Source of the DNA: Streptomyces sp. Ag109_O5-1 | Lineage (GTDB): Bacteria > Actinomycetota > Actinomycetes > Streptomycetales > Streptomycetaceae | Length of the DNA: 64,000 bases | Direction of reading: 5' to 3' | Assembly (NCBI RefSeq): GCF_003814875.1 | Contig: NZ_RKQF01000001.1 | Span: 5,952,001 to 6,016,000 of the forward strand | In this document: positions 17,385 to 26,304 of the stretch, in pieces | Layout: each line of letters opens with the position of its first letter | Numbering within the stretch: position 1 is the stretch's first letter | Program-made: the position numbers and the translations under genes | The notes under the pieces: generated by a model | The model's database searches: none | Seen by the model: the letters and a program-made list of their open reading frames with translations, nothing else | Told to the model about the DNA's origin: nothing

Positions 17385-17416
17385 ATTGACTACTCAGCAA
17401 TTGACTACTCAGCAAT
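17385..17416. promoter_or_regulatory. Tandem operators between decarboxylase and MarR genes
   Basis: ATTGACTACTCAGCAAT occurs twice in a row (17385-17401 and 17400-17416), giving a perfect 15-bp direct repeat. Each copy is also an ATTG-N9-CAAT inverted repeat of 17 bases. Its size, symmetry and position between divergent genes fit a MarR-family operator. MarR binding is inference. Confidence 0.7.
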
Positions 17417-17485
17417 TGAGACAGCAGCAGGTGATGTGACAGTGAGTGACACCGCAGTAAGTGATCCGGCAGTAAAGTCGCCCGG

Positions 17486-17974
17486 ATGAACGCCTCGCCC
17501 CCGCACGACGACGAAGCCGCCCGCGCCGCCAACAGCCCGCTCGTCCGCGACTTCGGGCTGCTGATCAAGTCCGCCACCCGTCTGGAGCAGCGGATCGACA
17601 GCGCGCTGCGCCGGGAGTGCGGGATCAGCCACACCATGCTGGAGGTGCTGATACGGCTCTGCCGCCGGCCCGGCGAGGAGGTCTCCCAGCGGCAGCTGGC
17701 CGACGACCTCACGCTCACCAGCAGCGGCACCACCCGGCTGATCGACCGTATGGAGGAGGCCGGACTGGTCCGCCGTGTCCCGTCGCCCGGGGACCGTCGG
17801 GTGGCCCTGGTGGAACCGACCGACAAGGGGCGTACGGCGTTCCTGGGCGCGGCGGCCGTCCATGCCCGGGTGGTGGAGGAGTTCTTCGTCAGACCGCTGT
17901 CGGCCGGCGACTACGCACAGCTGACCGGCGCGCTGTCCGCGATCGACCGGGCACTTCGCGACGAGACCCGGTGA
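17486..17974 (+). CDS. MarR family transcriptional regulator
   Basis: A 162-residue winged-helix regulator. The dimerisation helix RDFGLLIKSATRLEQRIDS leads to the HTH (SQRQLADDLTLTSSGTTRLIDRMEEAGLV) and the wing RVPSPGDRRVALVEPTDKG. MarR proteins bind palindromes as dimers and release DNA on binding a small ligand, often phenolic. It lies divergent from the PLP decarboxylase and probably controls both genes through the tandem ATTG-N9-CAAT sites. The gene ends only 67 bases before the sugar transporter operon. Confidence 0.9.
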   Translation: MNASPPHDDEAARAANSPLVRDFGLLIKSATRLEQRIDSALRRECGISHTMLEVLIRLCRRPGEEVSQRQLADDLTLTSSGTTRLIDRMEEAGLVRRVPSPGDRRVALVEPTDKGRTAFLGAAAVHARVVEEFFVRPLSAGDYAQLTGALSAIDRALRDETR

Positions 17975-17991
17975 CGGCTTGACTACCCTGA

Positions 17992-18010
17992 TATCGGACA
18001 ACCGCCGATA
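17992..18010. promoter_or_regulatory. Inverted repeat upstream of sugar ABC operon
   Basis: TATCGG at 17992-17997 and CCGATA at 18005-18010 form a perfect 6-bp inverted repeat with a 7-base spacer, 31 bases before the start of the binding-protein gene. A TTGACT at 17979 could be a -35. It probably binds the operon's repressor, whose gene is not obvious here. Confidence 0.5.
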
Positions 18011-18041
18011 AAAGCCTGTAATCGACCCTAAGGAACCGGTC

Positions 18042-19157
18042 ATGGGTCTCACTGTCGGGCTTCCGGGCGGGAAGCGCGGATCCCTCGCCCATGCATGGGT
18101 GGCGGCCGCGGTCGGTGCCGGGCTGGCGCTGAGCGCGGCCTGCGGCGGGGGCGGCGGGAGTGGGAGCGGGAGCGACCACCTCAGCGTCGGTGTGCTGCTG
18201 CCGGGCGGCGGGGCCTCGCGGTTCGGGCAGTTCGACCGGCCGCTCATCGAGCAGCGGCTGAAGCAGCTGTGCCCGCACTGCCCGGCCCCGATCGTCGCCG
18301 CCACCCCCGACGCGGACGTCCAGCAACAACAGCTCACCGCCCTGATCACCCGGGGCGTGGACGTCCTGATCCTCGCCGCCATCGACCCCGAGTCGCTGCG
18401 CTCGTCCGTCGAGGCCGCGCACCGGGCCGGCATCCCGGTCGTCGCCTACGACCGGCTCGCACAGGGCCCGGTCTCCGGGTACGTCACCTTCGACGGCGCG
18501 ACCGTCGGCAGGCTCCAGGGCGAGGCGCTGCTGAAGGCGATGGGCCCGAAGGCGCACGGCGGCCAGATCGTCATGATGAACGGCGCCGCGAACGACCCGA
18601 ACGCCGGCTGGTTCAAACGCGGGGCGCTCTCGGTCCTCGACGGCAAGGTGCGGATCGGCAAGTCCTACGACACCGCTGGCTGGCGGCCGGAGAACGCCTA
18701 CACCAACATGGCCGGCGCCATCGCCGCCCTGGGCGCGGGCCGTATCGACGGCGTCCTGGCCGCCAACGACAGTCTCGCCGGTGCCGTGATCTCCGCGTTC
18801 GACGCGAGCGCGGTCCGGCCGGTGCCCCCGGTCACCGGCCAGGACGCCGACCTGGTGGCCGTGCAGCGCATCGTCGCGGGCCGGCAGTACATGACCGTCT
18901 ACAAGTCCTACCGGGCCGAGGCGGACGCGGCCGCCGAGATGGCCGTGGCTCTGGGGCGCGGCGAGCCGGCCGGGTCCGTCGCCACCGGCACCGTCGACAG
19001 TGTGACGACGAAGAAGATCCCCTCGGTTCTGCTGCCGTCGTACTCGGTGACGGTCGGCACGATCAAGGACACTCTGGTAAAGGACGGTATATACACCATC
19101 GACCAGATATGCACCCCGAAACTCCGGTCCGCCTGCGACAGGGCCGGACTCACCTGA
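18042..19157 (+). CDS. Sugar ABC transporter substrate-binding lipoprotein
   Basis: A 371-residue periplasmic-binding-protein-like lipoprotein of the XylF/FrcB type. The signal ends in the lipobox LSAAC with Cys34 followed by a Gly/Ser linker. The fold is shown by LSVGVLLPGGGASRFGQFDR, ITRGVDVLILAAIDPESLRS, IPVVAYDRLAQ, IDGVLAANDSLAGAVISAF and PPVTGQDADLVAVQRIVAG, typical of D-xylose-type binding proteins. It delivers a sugar to the permease encoded two genes downstream. The sugar itself is not known. It is first gene of a three-gene operon, 30 bases before the ATPase. Confidence 0.9.
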   Translation: MGLTVGLPGGKRGSLAHAWVAAAVGAGLALSAACGGGGGSGSGSDHLSVGVLLPGGGASRFGQFDRPLIEQRLKQLCPHCPAPIVAATPDADVQQQQLTALITRGVDVLILAAIDPESLRSSVEAAHRAGIPVVAYDRLAQGPVSGYVTFDGATVGRLQGEALLKAMGPKAHGGQIVMMNGAANDPNAGWFKRGALSVLDGKVRIGKSYDTAGWRPENAYTNMAGAIAALGAGRIDGVLAANDSLAGAVISAFDASAVRPVPPVTGQDADLVAVQRIVAGRQYMTVYKSYRAEADAAAEMAVALGRGEPAGSVATGTVDSVTTKKIPSVLLPSYSVTVGTIKDTLVKDGIYTIDQICTPKLRSACDRAGLT

Positions 19158-19187
19158 CACCCCGACGGCGGGGAAGGAGGTCGCCCC

Positions 19188-19964
19188 GTGGTTCAGCCCC
19201 TGTTGGCGCTGCGCGGTGTCTCCAAGCGTTTCGCCGCCGTCCAGGCGCTGGTGGACGTCGACCTGGAGATCCGGGCCGGGGAGGTGGTCGCCCTGGTCGG
19301 TGCCAACGCCGCCGGCAAGTCCACGCTGGTCAAGGTGATCTCGGGCGTCGTCGTCCCCGAAAGGGGTGTCATCGAGTGGGAGGGCCGCCCGGTCCAGATC
19401 AAACGCCCCCACGACGCCCGGGACCTCGGCATCGCGACCGTCTACCAGGACCTGTCGATGTGCGGGAACCTCGACGTCGTCGGCAATCTCTTCCTCGGCC
19501 GGGAGATCCACCGGTTCGGCATCCTCGACGAGGTCGAGATGGAGCGCCGGGCCCGCGAGCTGCTGCGGACCCTGCCCATCCACATCCCCGACGTACGGGC
19601 GCCGCTCGCCACGCTGACCGGTGGCCAGCGGCAGGTCGTCGCGATCACCCGCTCCTTCCTCAGCGCCCCCCGGCTGCTGCTCCTCGACGAGCCCACCGCC
19701 TCCCTGGGCCTCGAACAGACCAACCAGCTCCTCGACCTGATCGAGGAGATCCGCGACCGGGGCACCGGGGTACTCCTGATCAGCCACAACATGGGCGACA
19801 TCAAGGCCGTCGCCGACCGGGTCGCGGTGCTGCGCCTGGGCCGCAACAACGGGGTCTTCAAGGTCGGCACCACCTCCCAGGAGGAGATCATCGCCTCCAT
19901 CACCGGCGCGGCCGACCACGCCAGACGGCATCCCCCGGCCGGCTCGGAGGAGACATGGCCGTGA
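19188..19964 (+). CDS. Sugar ABC transporter ATP-binding protein (single domain)
   Basis: A 258-residue ABC ATPase with Walker A GANAAGKST, Q-loop VYQDLS, signature LTGGQRQ (LSGGQ variant), Walker B LLLLDEPTA and H-loop LLISHN. Most XylG/RbsA-type ATPases have two fused ABC domains (about 500 residues); this has one, as in FrcA-type systems, so it probably acts as a homodimer. It starts with GTG after GGAAGGAGG. Its stop overlaps the permease ATG by ten bases, indicating translational coupling. Confidence 0.9.
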   Translation: MVQPLLALRGVSKRFAAVQALVDVDLEIRAGEVVALVGANAAGKSTLVKVISGVVVPERGVIEWEGRPVQIKRPHDARDLGIATVYQDLSMCGNLDVVGNLFLGREIHRFGILDEVEMERRARELLRTLPIHIPDVRAPLATLTGGQRQVVAITRSFLSAPRLLLLDEPTASLGLEQTNQLLDLIEEIRDRGTGVLLISHNMGDIKAVADRVAVLRLGRNNGVFKVGTTSQEEIIASITGAADHARRHPPAGSEETWP

Positions 19965-21166
19965 GGGGGCGGCGGTACGGCGAACGGCTCAAGGAGCGCG
20001 CGGGCGCGGCGCGCCACAGACTGCACGAGGGCGGCCTCGGCCCGGCCCCGGTCCTGCTGACCGTCGCCGTGATCTGGGCGGTCTTCCAGGCGCTCAACGC
20101 CAACTTCCTCTCGCCGCGCAACCTGTCCGTGCTGAGCGTGGACATCGTCGGCACCGGAATCGTCGCCGTCGGTGTCGTCTTCGTGCTGGTCATCGGCGAG
20201 CTCGACCTGTCGGTGGGCTCGCTGGCCGGTCTGTCGGGCGCCCTGTTCGCGACGCTGAACGTGAACCACGGGATGCCGGAGTGGCTCGCCGTGCTGGTGG
20301 CGGTGGCGGCGGGCGCGGCCGCCGGGGCCTTCCACGGGTTCGTGTTCACCAGGACCGGGGTCCCCGCGTTCGTCATCACCCTCGCGGGGCTGCTGGCCTG
20401 GAACGGGCTGATGCTCTACCTGCTGGGCCCGGAGGGCACCATCAGTTTCAGCGGCGACGGTCTGGTCGCCATGCTGACCGCCCGCCACTTCGGCGTCCCC
20501 GTCGCCGGCTACGGCGTGGCGGCGCTCGGCACGGCCGCGTACCTGGCCGTCTCCTTCCACGACCGCGCCCGCCGCGGCGCCACCGGCATGCCGTGCCGCC
20601 CGGCGGCCGGGATCTGGGTCCGTACGGCTCTGCTCACCGTGGTGACGTTCGCGACCGTCCACGTACTGGGCCGCTTCGAGGGCGTCCCGCTCGCGCTCCT
20701 GGTCTTCCTCGCCGTCCTCGTCGCCTCCGACCTGCTCCTGCGCCGCACCACCTACGGCAGGCGGGTCCTCGCCCTGGGCGGCGGCGCGGAGGCCGCGCTG
20801 CGGGCCGGGGTCGGGGTGGCGTGGGTACAGGTCTCGGTGTTCCTGGTGTCGGGCGCGCTGGCCGCGGTCGGCGGTCTGTTCTTCGCCTCCCGGCTCACCT
20901 CCGCGACCCAGGTGCCGGGCTCCGGCATGCTGCTGATCAACGCGATCGCCGCCGCCGTCATCGGCGGCACCAGCCTCTTCGGCGGCCGCGGCTCGACCTG
21001 GTCGGCCCTGCTGGGGGTGCTGGTCATCCAGTCGATCGCGTCGGGCATGGCCCTGCTCGGCGTCCAGCCCGCCGTCCAGTTCATGATCACCGGCGGGGTG
21101 CTGCTGATCGCGGTGGTCTTCGACGCCCTGACCCGACGGGCGGCCGTCTCCCACGGGCGGGCTTAG
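19955..21166 (+). CDS. Sugar ABC transporter permease (XylH/FrcC type)
   Basis: A 403-residue integral membrane protein with about 10 hydrophobic segments. GTGIVAVGVVFVLVIGELDLSVGSLAGLSG holds the family motif GxxDLSVG, and VIGGTSLFGGRGSTWSALLGVLVI is the other hallmark (G-G-x-S-x-x-GG-x-G). It forms the channel of the transporter with the two upstream gene products. ATG at 19955 lies after GGAGGAG, overlapping the ATPase stop. A short soluble loop at about 190-210 is longer than usual for the family. Confidence 0.9.
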   Translation: MAVRGRRYGERLKERAGAARHRLHEGGLGPAPVLLTVAVIWAVFQALNANFLSPRNLSVLSVDIVGTGIVAVGVVFVLVIGELDLSVGSLAGLSGALFATLNVNHGMPEWLAVLVAVAAGAAAGAFHGFVFTRTGVPAFVITLAGLLAWNGLMLYLLGPEGTISFSGDGLVAMLTARHFGVPVAGYGVAALGTAAYLAVSFHDRARRGATGMPCRPAAGIWVRTALLTVVTFATVHVLGRFEGVPLALLVFLAVLVASDLLLRRTTYGRRVLALGGGAEAALRAGVGVAWVQVSVFLVSGALAAVGGLFFASRLTSATQVPGSGMLLINAIAAAVIGGTSLFGGRGSTWSALLGVLVIQSIASGMALLGVQPAVQFMITGGVLLIAVVFDALTRRAAVSHGRA

Positions 21167-21299
21167 GCCCTGCCAGCGGCGCGTGCCGCAGACTCGGAGG
21201 GCGGGCCCCTCGGTGAGCGAGGGGGAGGGCTCAGCAGAGGGAGTCGGGTGTGACCCAAGTCACTAGAAGTCGGTGTGGGGTGCCGGACAGCTCATTGAC

Positions 21300-21959
21300 G
21301 TGAGCACACATATGCGTACCCGGGTGCGGGCCGGGGATCCGAGCGCGTTCGCCGAGCTGTTCGACAGTTACGCCAACGCCGTCTACAACCACGCCTTCCG
21401 GCTCACCGCCGACTGGTCGGTCGCCGAGGACGTGATGGCGGCCGCCTTCCTGGAGGCATGGCGGCTGCGCGAACGGGTCGACCCCGAGGGCGGTTCGCTC
21501 CGGCCGTGGCTGCTGGGCATCGCCACCAACACCGCCCGCAACCAGTACCGGAGCAACAGGCGCTACCGAGCCGCCGTGGACGCCGCCGCGGCCGCCGAGC
21601 TGTCGGTGCCCGACCACGCGGACGAGGTGGCCGACCGCATCGACGGCCGGCACCGCCTCGCCACGGCCCTCACCGCCCTCGCCAGGCTGCGCAGACCGGA
21701 GCGCGAGGTCGTCACGCTCTGCCTGGGCGAGGGCCTGGACTACGAGGCCGCAGCGAAGGCGCTCGGCATCCCCGTCGGCACGGTCGCCTCCCGGCTCTCC
21801 CGCGCCCGCAGAAAGCTGCGAGACCTCACCGGTACGCCGCCGGCCGACGGCGCGCCGCCGAAAAAAGTTCGCGGTCATCGGGAAGGCACCGGCCTCCCCC
21901 GACAGACAAGAGGTGATCACACCCATGTGATCCGGCCCGCACAGGAAGGAAAACGATGA
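21300..21959 (+). CDS. ECF RNA polymerase sigma factor
   Basis: A 219-residue ECF sigma factor. Region 2 is DPSAFAELFDSYANAVYNHAFRLTADWSVAEDVMAAAFLEAWR in pattern, and region 4 is LTALARLRRPEREVVTLCLGEGLDYEAAAKALGIPVGTVASRLSRARRKL. It pairs with a downstream CU044_5270 family membrane protein, a common actinobacterial arrangement in which that protein may act as its partner. GTG at 21300 is preferred; the ATG at 21312 is possible. The stop overlaps the next ATG (ATGA), so translation is coupled. Confidence 0.85.
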   Translation: MSTHMRTRVRAGDPSAFAELFDSYANAVYNHAFRLTADWSVAEDVMAAAFLEAWRLRERVDPEGGSLRPWLLGIATNTARNQYRSNRRYRAAVDAAAAAELSVPDHADEVADRIDGRHRLATALTALARLRRPEREVVTLCLGEGLDYEAAAKALGIPVGTVASRLSRARRKLRDLTGTPPADGAPPKKVRGHREGTGLPRQTRGDHTHVIRPAQEGKR

Positions 21960-23047
21960 CCGCGAACACCTCCCGGAACCGCCCGGCCGAGGAGGACGGC
22001 AGCGCCGAGCTGCTGTCCGGCACGGCGCGGGACCTGCCACCGGGCCGCCACCAGTTCCACAAGGAGCGACTGATGGCCCAGATCCACGACCTGCAGCAGG
22101 CGGAGCACACGGCGGCGGCCCCCATGCGGGAGCGGCGCCGCCGGCTCCTCCGCCCGGCGATCGCGCTGCCCCTGACGGCGGTGGCGCTGGCGGCCGCGGT
22201 CGTCGTCGGACTGACCCGGTCCGACGACGGCAACGGGGTGCGGGACTACAGCCCGGCCCTCACCACCACCATCGGCGCGGCGAGCAGCAAGGGCGTGCCC
22301 CAGCTGCTCGACCAGATCTCGCTTGCGGCCGCCAGGTCCTCGTCCTCCCGCCCGGACGTCGAGCCCGGCCAGTACATCTACATCAAGTCCGAGTCGGCCG
22401 ACTCCTACGTCAGCAACACCGACTCCGGGACCTCCCTGGCCGGCCACCCGCTGCACACCCGGCAGACCTGGATGTCCCCGGACGGCACCAAGGGCTGGCT
22501 GATCGACCCTGCCGTCAACAAGAGCCCCGAGGGCGAGACCCTGTCCCTCCCCGACGAGCAGGGCAACACCCCGAAGCCGTCCCTGAACGGCCCGTCGTAC
22601 GACTACCTCACCAAGCTCACCACCGACCCCGACAAGCTGCTGGCCAAGATCTACGCGGAGACGAAGGGTCAGGGGAACTCCCCCGACCAGGAGGCGTTCA
22701 GCACCATCGGCGACCTGCTCGTCGAGAGCTACCCGCCGGCGGAGCTGTACCCGGCGCTGTTCAAGGCCGCCGAGAAGATCCCCGGTGTCGTCGTGGTCGA
22801 CGACGCGACCGACGCGGCGGGCCGGCACGGTGTCGCGGTGGCCCGGCTCGACGAGACCAGCGGGGAGCGCGACGAGTGGATCTTCGACAGCAAGAGCCAT
22901 GTGTTCCTCGGCGTGCGCACGGTCCAGGTCCGCAAGGACAGCGAGGACGGCGCCCTGATCCCCCCCGGCACCATCCTCTTCACCAACGCCATCCTCGAGC
23001 GCACCGTCGTGGACGGCATCAGGCAGACGCCCTCGGCGAAGTCCTGA
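21956..23047 (+). CDS. CU044_5270 family membrane protein
   Basis: A 363-residue protein with an N-terminal cytoplasmic part, one membrane helix at about residues 68-86 (ALPLTAVALAAAVVVGL) and a long outer domain. DVEPGQYIYIKSESADSY, WMSPDGTKGWLIDP and the late PPGTILFTNAILERTVVDGI are typical of the CU044_5270 family, which is encoded beside ECF sigma genes. The function is not established; a sensor or anti-sigma-like role is plausible from context. It begins within the stop of the sigma gene. Confidence 0.85.
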   Translation: MTANTSRNRPAEEDGSAELLSGTARDLPPGRHQFHKERLMAQIHDLQQAEHTAAAPMRERRRRLLRPAIALPLTAVALAAAVVVGLTRSDDGNGVRDYSPALTTTIGAASSKGVPQLLDQISLAAARSSSSRPDVEPGQYIYIKSESADSYVSNTDSGTSLAGHPLHTRQTWMSPDGTKGWLIDPAVNKSPEGETLSLPDEQGNTPKPSLNGPSYDYLTKLTTDPDKLLAKIYAETKGQGNSPDQEAFSTIGDLLVESYPPAELYPALFKAAEKIPGVVVVDDATDAAGRHGVAVARLDETSGERDEWIFDSKSHVFLGVRTVQVRKDSEDGALIPPGTILFTNAILERTVVDGIRQTPSAKS

Positions 23048-23149
23048 GCGGTGTGCTTCGCGCGCTGCTCCCCGGCCGCCGGTTGAGCGGGGCGGGGCAC
23101 GGCGCGATCCTGGAAAGCGGGTGCGGGTAGCCGGACAGGCGGAGGCACC

Positions 23150-25546
23150 ATGCAGGGACGCGTACCGGAGGACCTGGCGGTCGTCGTCGACACCGGCGGG
23201 GCGATCCTGGTGTGGAGTGCCGGTGCCCGGCGGCTGCTCGGTTACGAGCCCGCCGAGGTCGTCGGCCGCCCCGCCCGGACCCTGCTCGCCACCGACCTGC
23301 CCGCCTCCGCCCGCCGCCACCTGGCCGATGGGCACCGGTGGTCCAGCGAGGTGGCGCTGCGACATCGCAACGGCGACCGGGTCGTCGTACAGCTGCAGGG
23401 AATCCCGCTGGCCGACGCGGGCGGCGGGTCGCTCTGGCTGGTGACCGGGGCCGCGCAGGCGCCCCTGTCCGGGCGCCGCCAGCCCGGGGCGGCGGCCCTG
23501 TGGGACCTCACCCTCGCGCAGCTGCCCATGCCGGTGGCGATCTACGACCGCGAGGGCCGGTTCGTGGCCGCCAACGAGGTCATGACCCGGATCATGGGCC
23601 TGCCCGTGGAGGAGATGCGGGGTCTGACCCTGCCGGAGATCGAGCCCAACCCGCCCTTCGACGAGTACGACCGCCTCCAGCGGCAGGTCCTGCGGACCGG
23701 GGAGAGGGTCTTCCACGAGCAGCACGGCAAGGCGCCCGGTGAGACCCGGGAGCACTCCTGGTCGATGTACTTCTCCCCGCTGAGGGACGAGACCGGCGCG
23801 GTGCAGGGCCTGTCCGCGGTCGTCTTCGACACCACGGAGCAGTACTGGGCCCGCCGCCACCTGGCCGTTCTCAACGACGCCAGCATGCGCATCGGCACCA
23901 CCCTGGACGTGGTCCGGACCGCCGAGGAGCTCGCCGAGGTGGCCGTCGGCGGGTTCGCGGACTATGTCACCGTCGACCTCCTGGAGTCCGTCGCCCTCGG
24001 AGACGAGCCGCGACCGATACCGCCGAACCAGCCGGTCACCGTGAGCCGTACGGCACAGCGGTCGATCCTGGAGGGCTGCCCGGAGGCGGCGTTCGCCCCC
24101 GGCGACCCCGTCCTCTACCCGGTCGGCACACCGCCCCAGCGGGCACTGGTGGCCGGCCGGGCCGCCCGGCACACCCCGGGCGACCCCGGGATGCGGGAGT
24201 GGATCACCGCCACCCAGGCCCGCGCCGACTCCGTCGCCCGGTACATGATCCACGCGGTGATGCTGGTGCCGTTGCGCGCCCGCGGCGTCACCCTCGGCCT
24301 GGTGCACTTCCTCAGACACCGCACGCCCGAGTCGTTCAGCGAGGACGACCAGCGGCTCGCGGAGGAGATCGTCGCCAGGGCCGCGGTCAGCGTGGACAAC
24401 GCCCGCCGCTACACCCGTGAGCGCCGTACCGCCCTGGCCCTCCAGCGCAGTCTCCTGCCGGGCCGTCCGCCCGGCCTGGCGGCGACCGAGGTGGCCTACC
24501 GCTACCTGCCCACCGGTGCCGGCGGGGAGGTCGGGGGCGACTGGTTCGACGTGATCCCGCTGTCCGGAGCCCGGGTCGCCCTGGTCGTCGGGGACGTCGT
24601 CGGCCACGGCATCCGCGCCTCGGCGACGATGGGCCGCCTCCGCACGGCGGTACGGACACTGGCGGACGTCGACCTGGCCCCCGACGAGCTGCTCACCCAG
24701 CTGGACGACCTGGTCATCCGACTCGACCGGGAGGAGGGTCCGGAGGTACGCGGCCCGGTGGTGGAACCGTCCGGCGAGGTCGGCGCGACCTGCCTCTACG
24801 CCATCTACGACCCGGTGACCCGCCGCTGCGCGATGGCCCGCGCCGGCCATCCGCCGCCCGCTCTGGTCACCCCCGACGGCGATGTCCGCTTCCTCGACCT
24901 CCCGGCCGGCCCGCCCCTCGGCCTCGGCGGTCTCCCCTTCGAGTCCGCCGAGGTGGAACTGCCGGAGGGCAGTCTGCTCGCCCTCTACACGGACGGCCTG
25001 GTGGAGACGGCGGACCACGACATCGAGGTGGGCCTGGACCTGCTCCGCCAAGCCCTCGCGGGCCCGCCCATGCCCCTGGAGGAGATGTGCGACCAGGTGC
25101 TGCACACGGTCCTCACCGACCGGCCGGCCGACGACATCGCCCTTCTGCTCGCCCGCACGTCTGCCCTCGACACCTCGCAGGTCCGCACCTGGCAGCTCCC
25201 CCAGCACCCGGCCGCGGTCGCCGGGGCCCGCAAGATGGCGTGCCACCAGCTGGAGGCCTGGGGTCTGACGGACGCGGCCTTCGGCACGGAACTGATCGTC
25301 AGCGAGCTGGTCACGAACGCCGTCCGCTACGGCGACGGCCCCATCTCCCTGCGCCTCATCCGCGACGCCTCCCTCATCTGCGAGGTCTCCGACGGCAGCA
25401 GTACGGCCCCGCATCTGCGCCGGGCCCGTGTCTACGACGAGGGCGGCCGGGGCCTGCTCCTGGTGGCCCAGATCTCGGAACGCTGGGGCAGCCGCCAGAC
25501 ACCCACCGGCAAGACCATCTGGGCGGAGCAGCCCTTGCCCACATGA
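23150..25546 (+). CDS. PAS-PAS-GAF-SpoIIE phosphatase with HATPase domain
   Basis: A 798-residue multidomain signalling protein. Two PAS domains come first (about 1-110, LAVVVDTGGAILVWSAGARRLLGY, and about 125-240, QLPMPVAIYDREGRFVAANEV). A GAF domain follows at about 250-420 and a PP2C/SpoIIE phosphatase at about 430-670, with GGEVGGDWFDVIPL, VVGDVVGHG, AGHPPP and YTDGLVE metal-binding motifs. The C-terminal HATPase_c kinase domain has SELVTNAVRYG and DEGGRGLLLVAQISERWG. Such Streptomyces proteins act on anti-sigma/anti-anti-sigma pairs in partner-switching. The input signal is unknown. It stands alone. Confidence 0.9.
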   Translation: MQGRVPEDLAVVVDTGGAILVWSAGARRLLGYEPAEVVGRPARTLLATDLPASARRHLADGHRWSSEVALRHRNGDRVVVQLQGIPLADAGGGSLWLVTGAAQAPLSGRRQPGAAALWDLTLAQLPMPVAIYDREGRFVAANEVMTRIMGLPVEEMRGLTLPEIEPNPPFDEYDRLQRQVLRTGERVFHEQHGKAPGETREHSWSMYFSPLRDETGAVQGLSAVVFDTTEQYWARRHLAVLNDASMRIGTTLDVVRTAEELAEVAVGGFADYVTVDLLESVALGDEPRPIPPNQPVTVSRTAQRSILEGCPEAAFAPGDPVLYPVGTPPQRALVAGRAARHTPGDPGMREWITATQARADSVARYMIHAVMLVPLRARGVTLGLVHFLRHRTPESFSEDDQRLAEEIVARAAVSVDNARRYTRERRTALALQRSLLPGRPPGLAATEVAYRYLPTGAGGEVGGDWFDVIPLSGARVALVVGDVVGHGIRASATMGRLRTAVRTLADVDLAPDELLTQLDDLVIRLDREEGPEVRGPVVEPSGEVGATCLYAIYDPVTRRCAMARAGHPPPALVTPDGDVRFLDLPAGPPLGLGGLPFESAEVELPEGSLLALYTDGLVETADHDIEVGLDLLRQALAGPPMPLEEMCDQVLHTVLTDRPADDIALLLARTSALDTSQVRTWQLPQHPAAVAGARKMACHQLEAWGLTDAAFGTELIVSELVTNAVRYGDGPISLRLIRDASLICEVSDGSSTAPHLRRARVYDEGGRGLLLVAQISERWGSRQTPTGKTIWAEQPLPT

Positions 25547-25547
25547 C

Positions 25548-25661
25548 TCAGTGAGCGAGCGGCCGGTCGAGCGGCCGGTCCGGCCGCAGCGTGTCGATCA
25601 CGGCGGCCACGACAGCGCCGGCGACGAAGCTCCCCACCATCACCAGCGCCACCCCGACCAT
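25548..25661 (-). CDS. Possible 37-residue membrane peptide
   Basis: A short frame encodes a hydrophobic segment (MVGVALVMVGSFVAGAVVAA) followed by a charged tail. It would be a single-pass membrane peptide convergent with the phosphatase gene. There is no clear ribosome site and no family match, but the same frame stays plausible upstream (ARSGLF). It may be a longer gene with a start I cannot see, or not a gene. Confidence 0.3.
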   Translation of the reverse strand: MVGVALVMVGSFVAGAVVAAVIDTLRPDRPLDRPLAH

Positions 25662-25961
25662 GAACAGCCCGCTACGCGCCCGGATGGAAGCATCGGGGTG
25701 ACGACTCGTCAAGTTCGTGGGACGGTTCGACGGACTGCACGGCCGCGGACTCGTCTTTTGCCCGGAAACGGTTGCACAAGGCTCCGGCGGCCGCCGGGCC
25801 TGCACCCTCCATGTACCGCCCCGGCCGAACATTTCGGCAAGTGCGCGAATAGGCGGGCATAAACAGGGCAGCGGGAATTGAGGTGTAACACGGACGCTGC
25901 CGCCGTACGCAGAAAGTCCGAGAAGGAGAGACACCCGGTTCGCCGACAGAACGGAATTGCC
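25662..25961. other. 300-base intergenic stretch
   Basis: No convincing frame is present. GC content drops after about 25820 (stretches such as GCATAAACAGGGCAGCG), as in promoter regions, so the promoter of the small membrane-protein operon at 25962 is probably here. I could not fix -10 or -35 boxes. Confidence 0.4.
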
Positions 25962-26273
25962 GTGAGCAACACAGAGCCCATTCACATTCACCGCCAGGAC
26001 GGCGGCCGTCGGGCCTCACTGACGGTCTGCACGATCGTCGACACCGCCGCCGGCCTGCTGGTCCTGTGGATCCTGCTGTATCTGCTCGACGCGAATCGGG
26101 TGAACATATTCGTGAAGTTCGTGCATGGCACGGCGGACTGGCTCGCCTGGTGGTCACAGGACATTTTCACGATGGACACAGAAGGATTGCGGGTCATTCT
26201 CAATTACGGACTTCCCGCGGTTCTGTATGTGCTGATCGGCCACGGAATCGCCGCCCGTCTCAACCGGGCCTGA
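25962..26273 (+). CDS. Small two-helix membrane protein
   Basis: A 103-residue protein with two strong membrane segments (TIVDTAAGLLVLWILLYLL at about 24-42 and a C-terminal GLPAVLYVLIGHGIAARL) and an amphipathic middle (FVKFVHGTADWLAWWSQDIF). Similar small membrane proteins occur in Streptomyces without known function. The GTG at 25962 gives a natural N terminus (MSNTEPIHIHRQDGG). It is followed 31 bases later by a 59-residue gene, probably in one operon. Confidence 0.7.
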   Translation: MSNTEPIHIHRQDGGRRASLTVCTIVDTAAGLLVLWILLYLLDANRVNIFVKFVHGTADWLAWWSQDIFTMDTEGLRVILNYGLPAVLYVLIGHGIAARLNRA

Positions 26274-26304
26274 CGGTCCGACGGCCTGACACGGAGGAGC
26301 GACA

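Noticed and set aside
18095..19954. Plus-strand frame running from the binding-protein gene into the permease
   Set aside because: Only the part from 19955 is real (permease). The upstream part is Arg/Gly-rich and lies over two well-supported genes in other frames.
21917..25414. 1165-codon minus-strand open frame
   Set aside because: It mirrors the sigma, CU044_5270 and phosphatase genes, which have clear domains on the plus strand. High GC produces long antisense frames.
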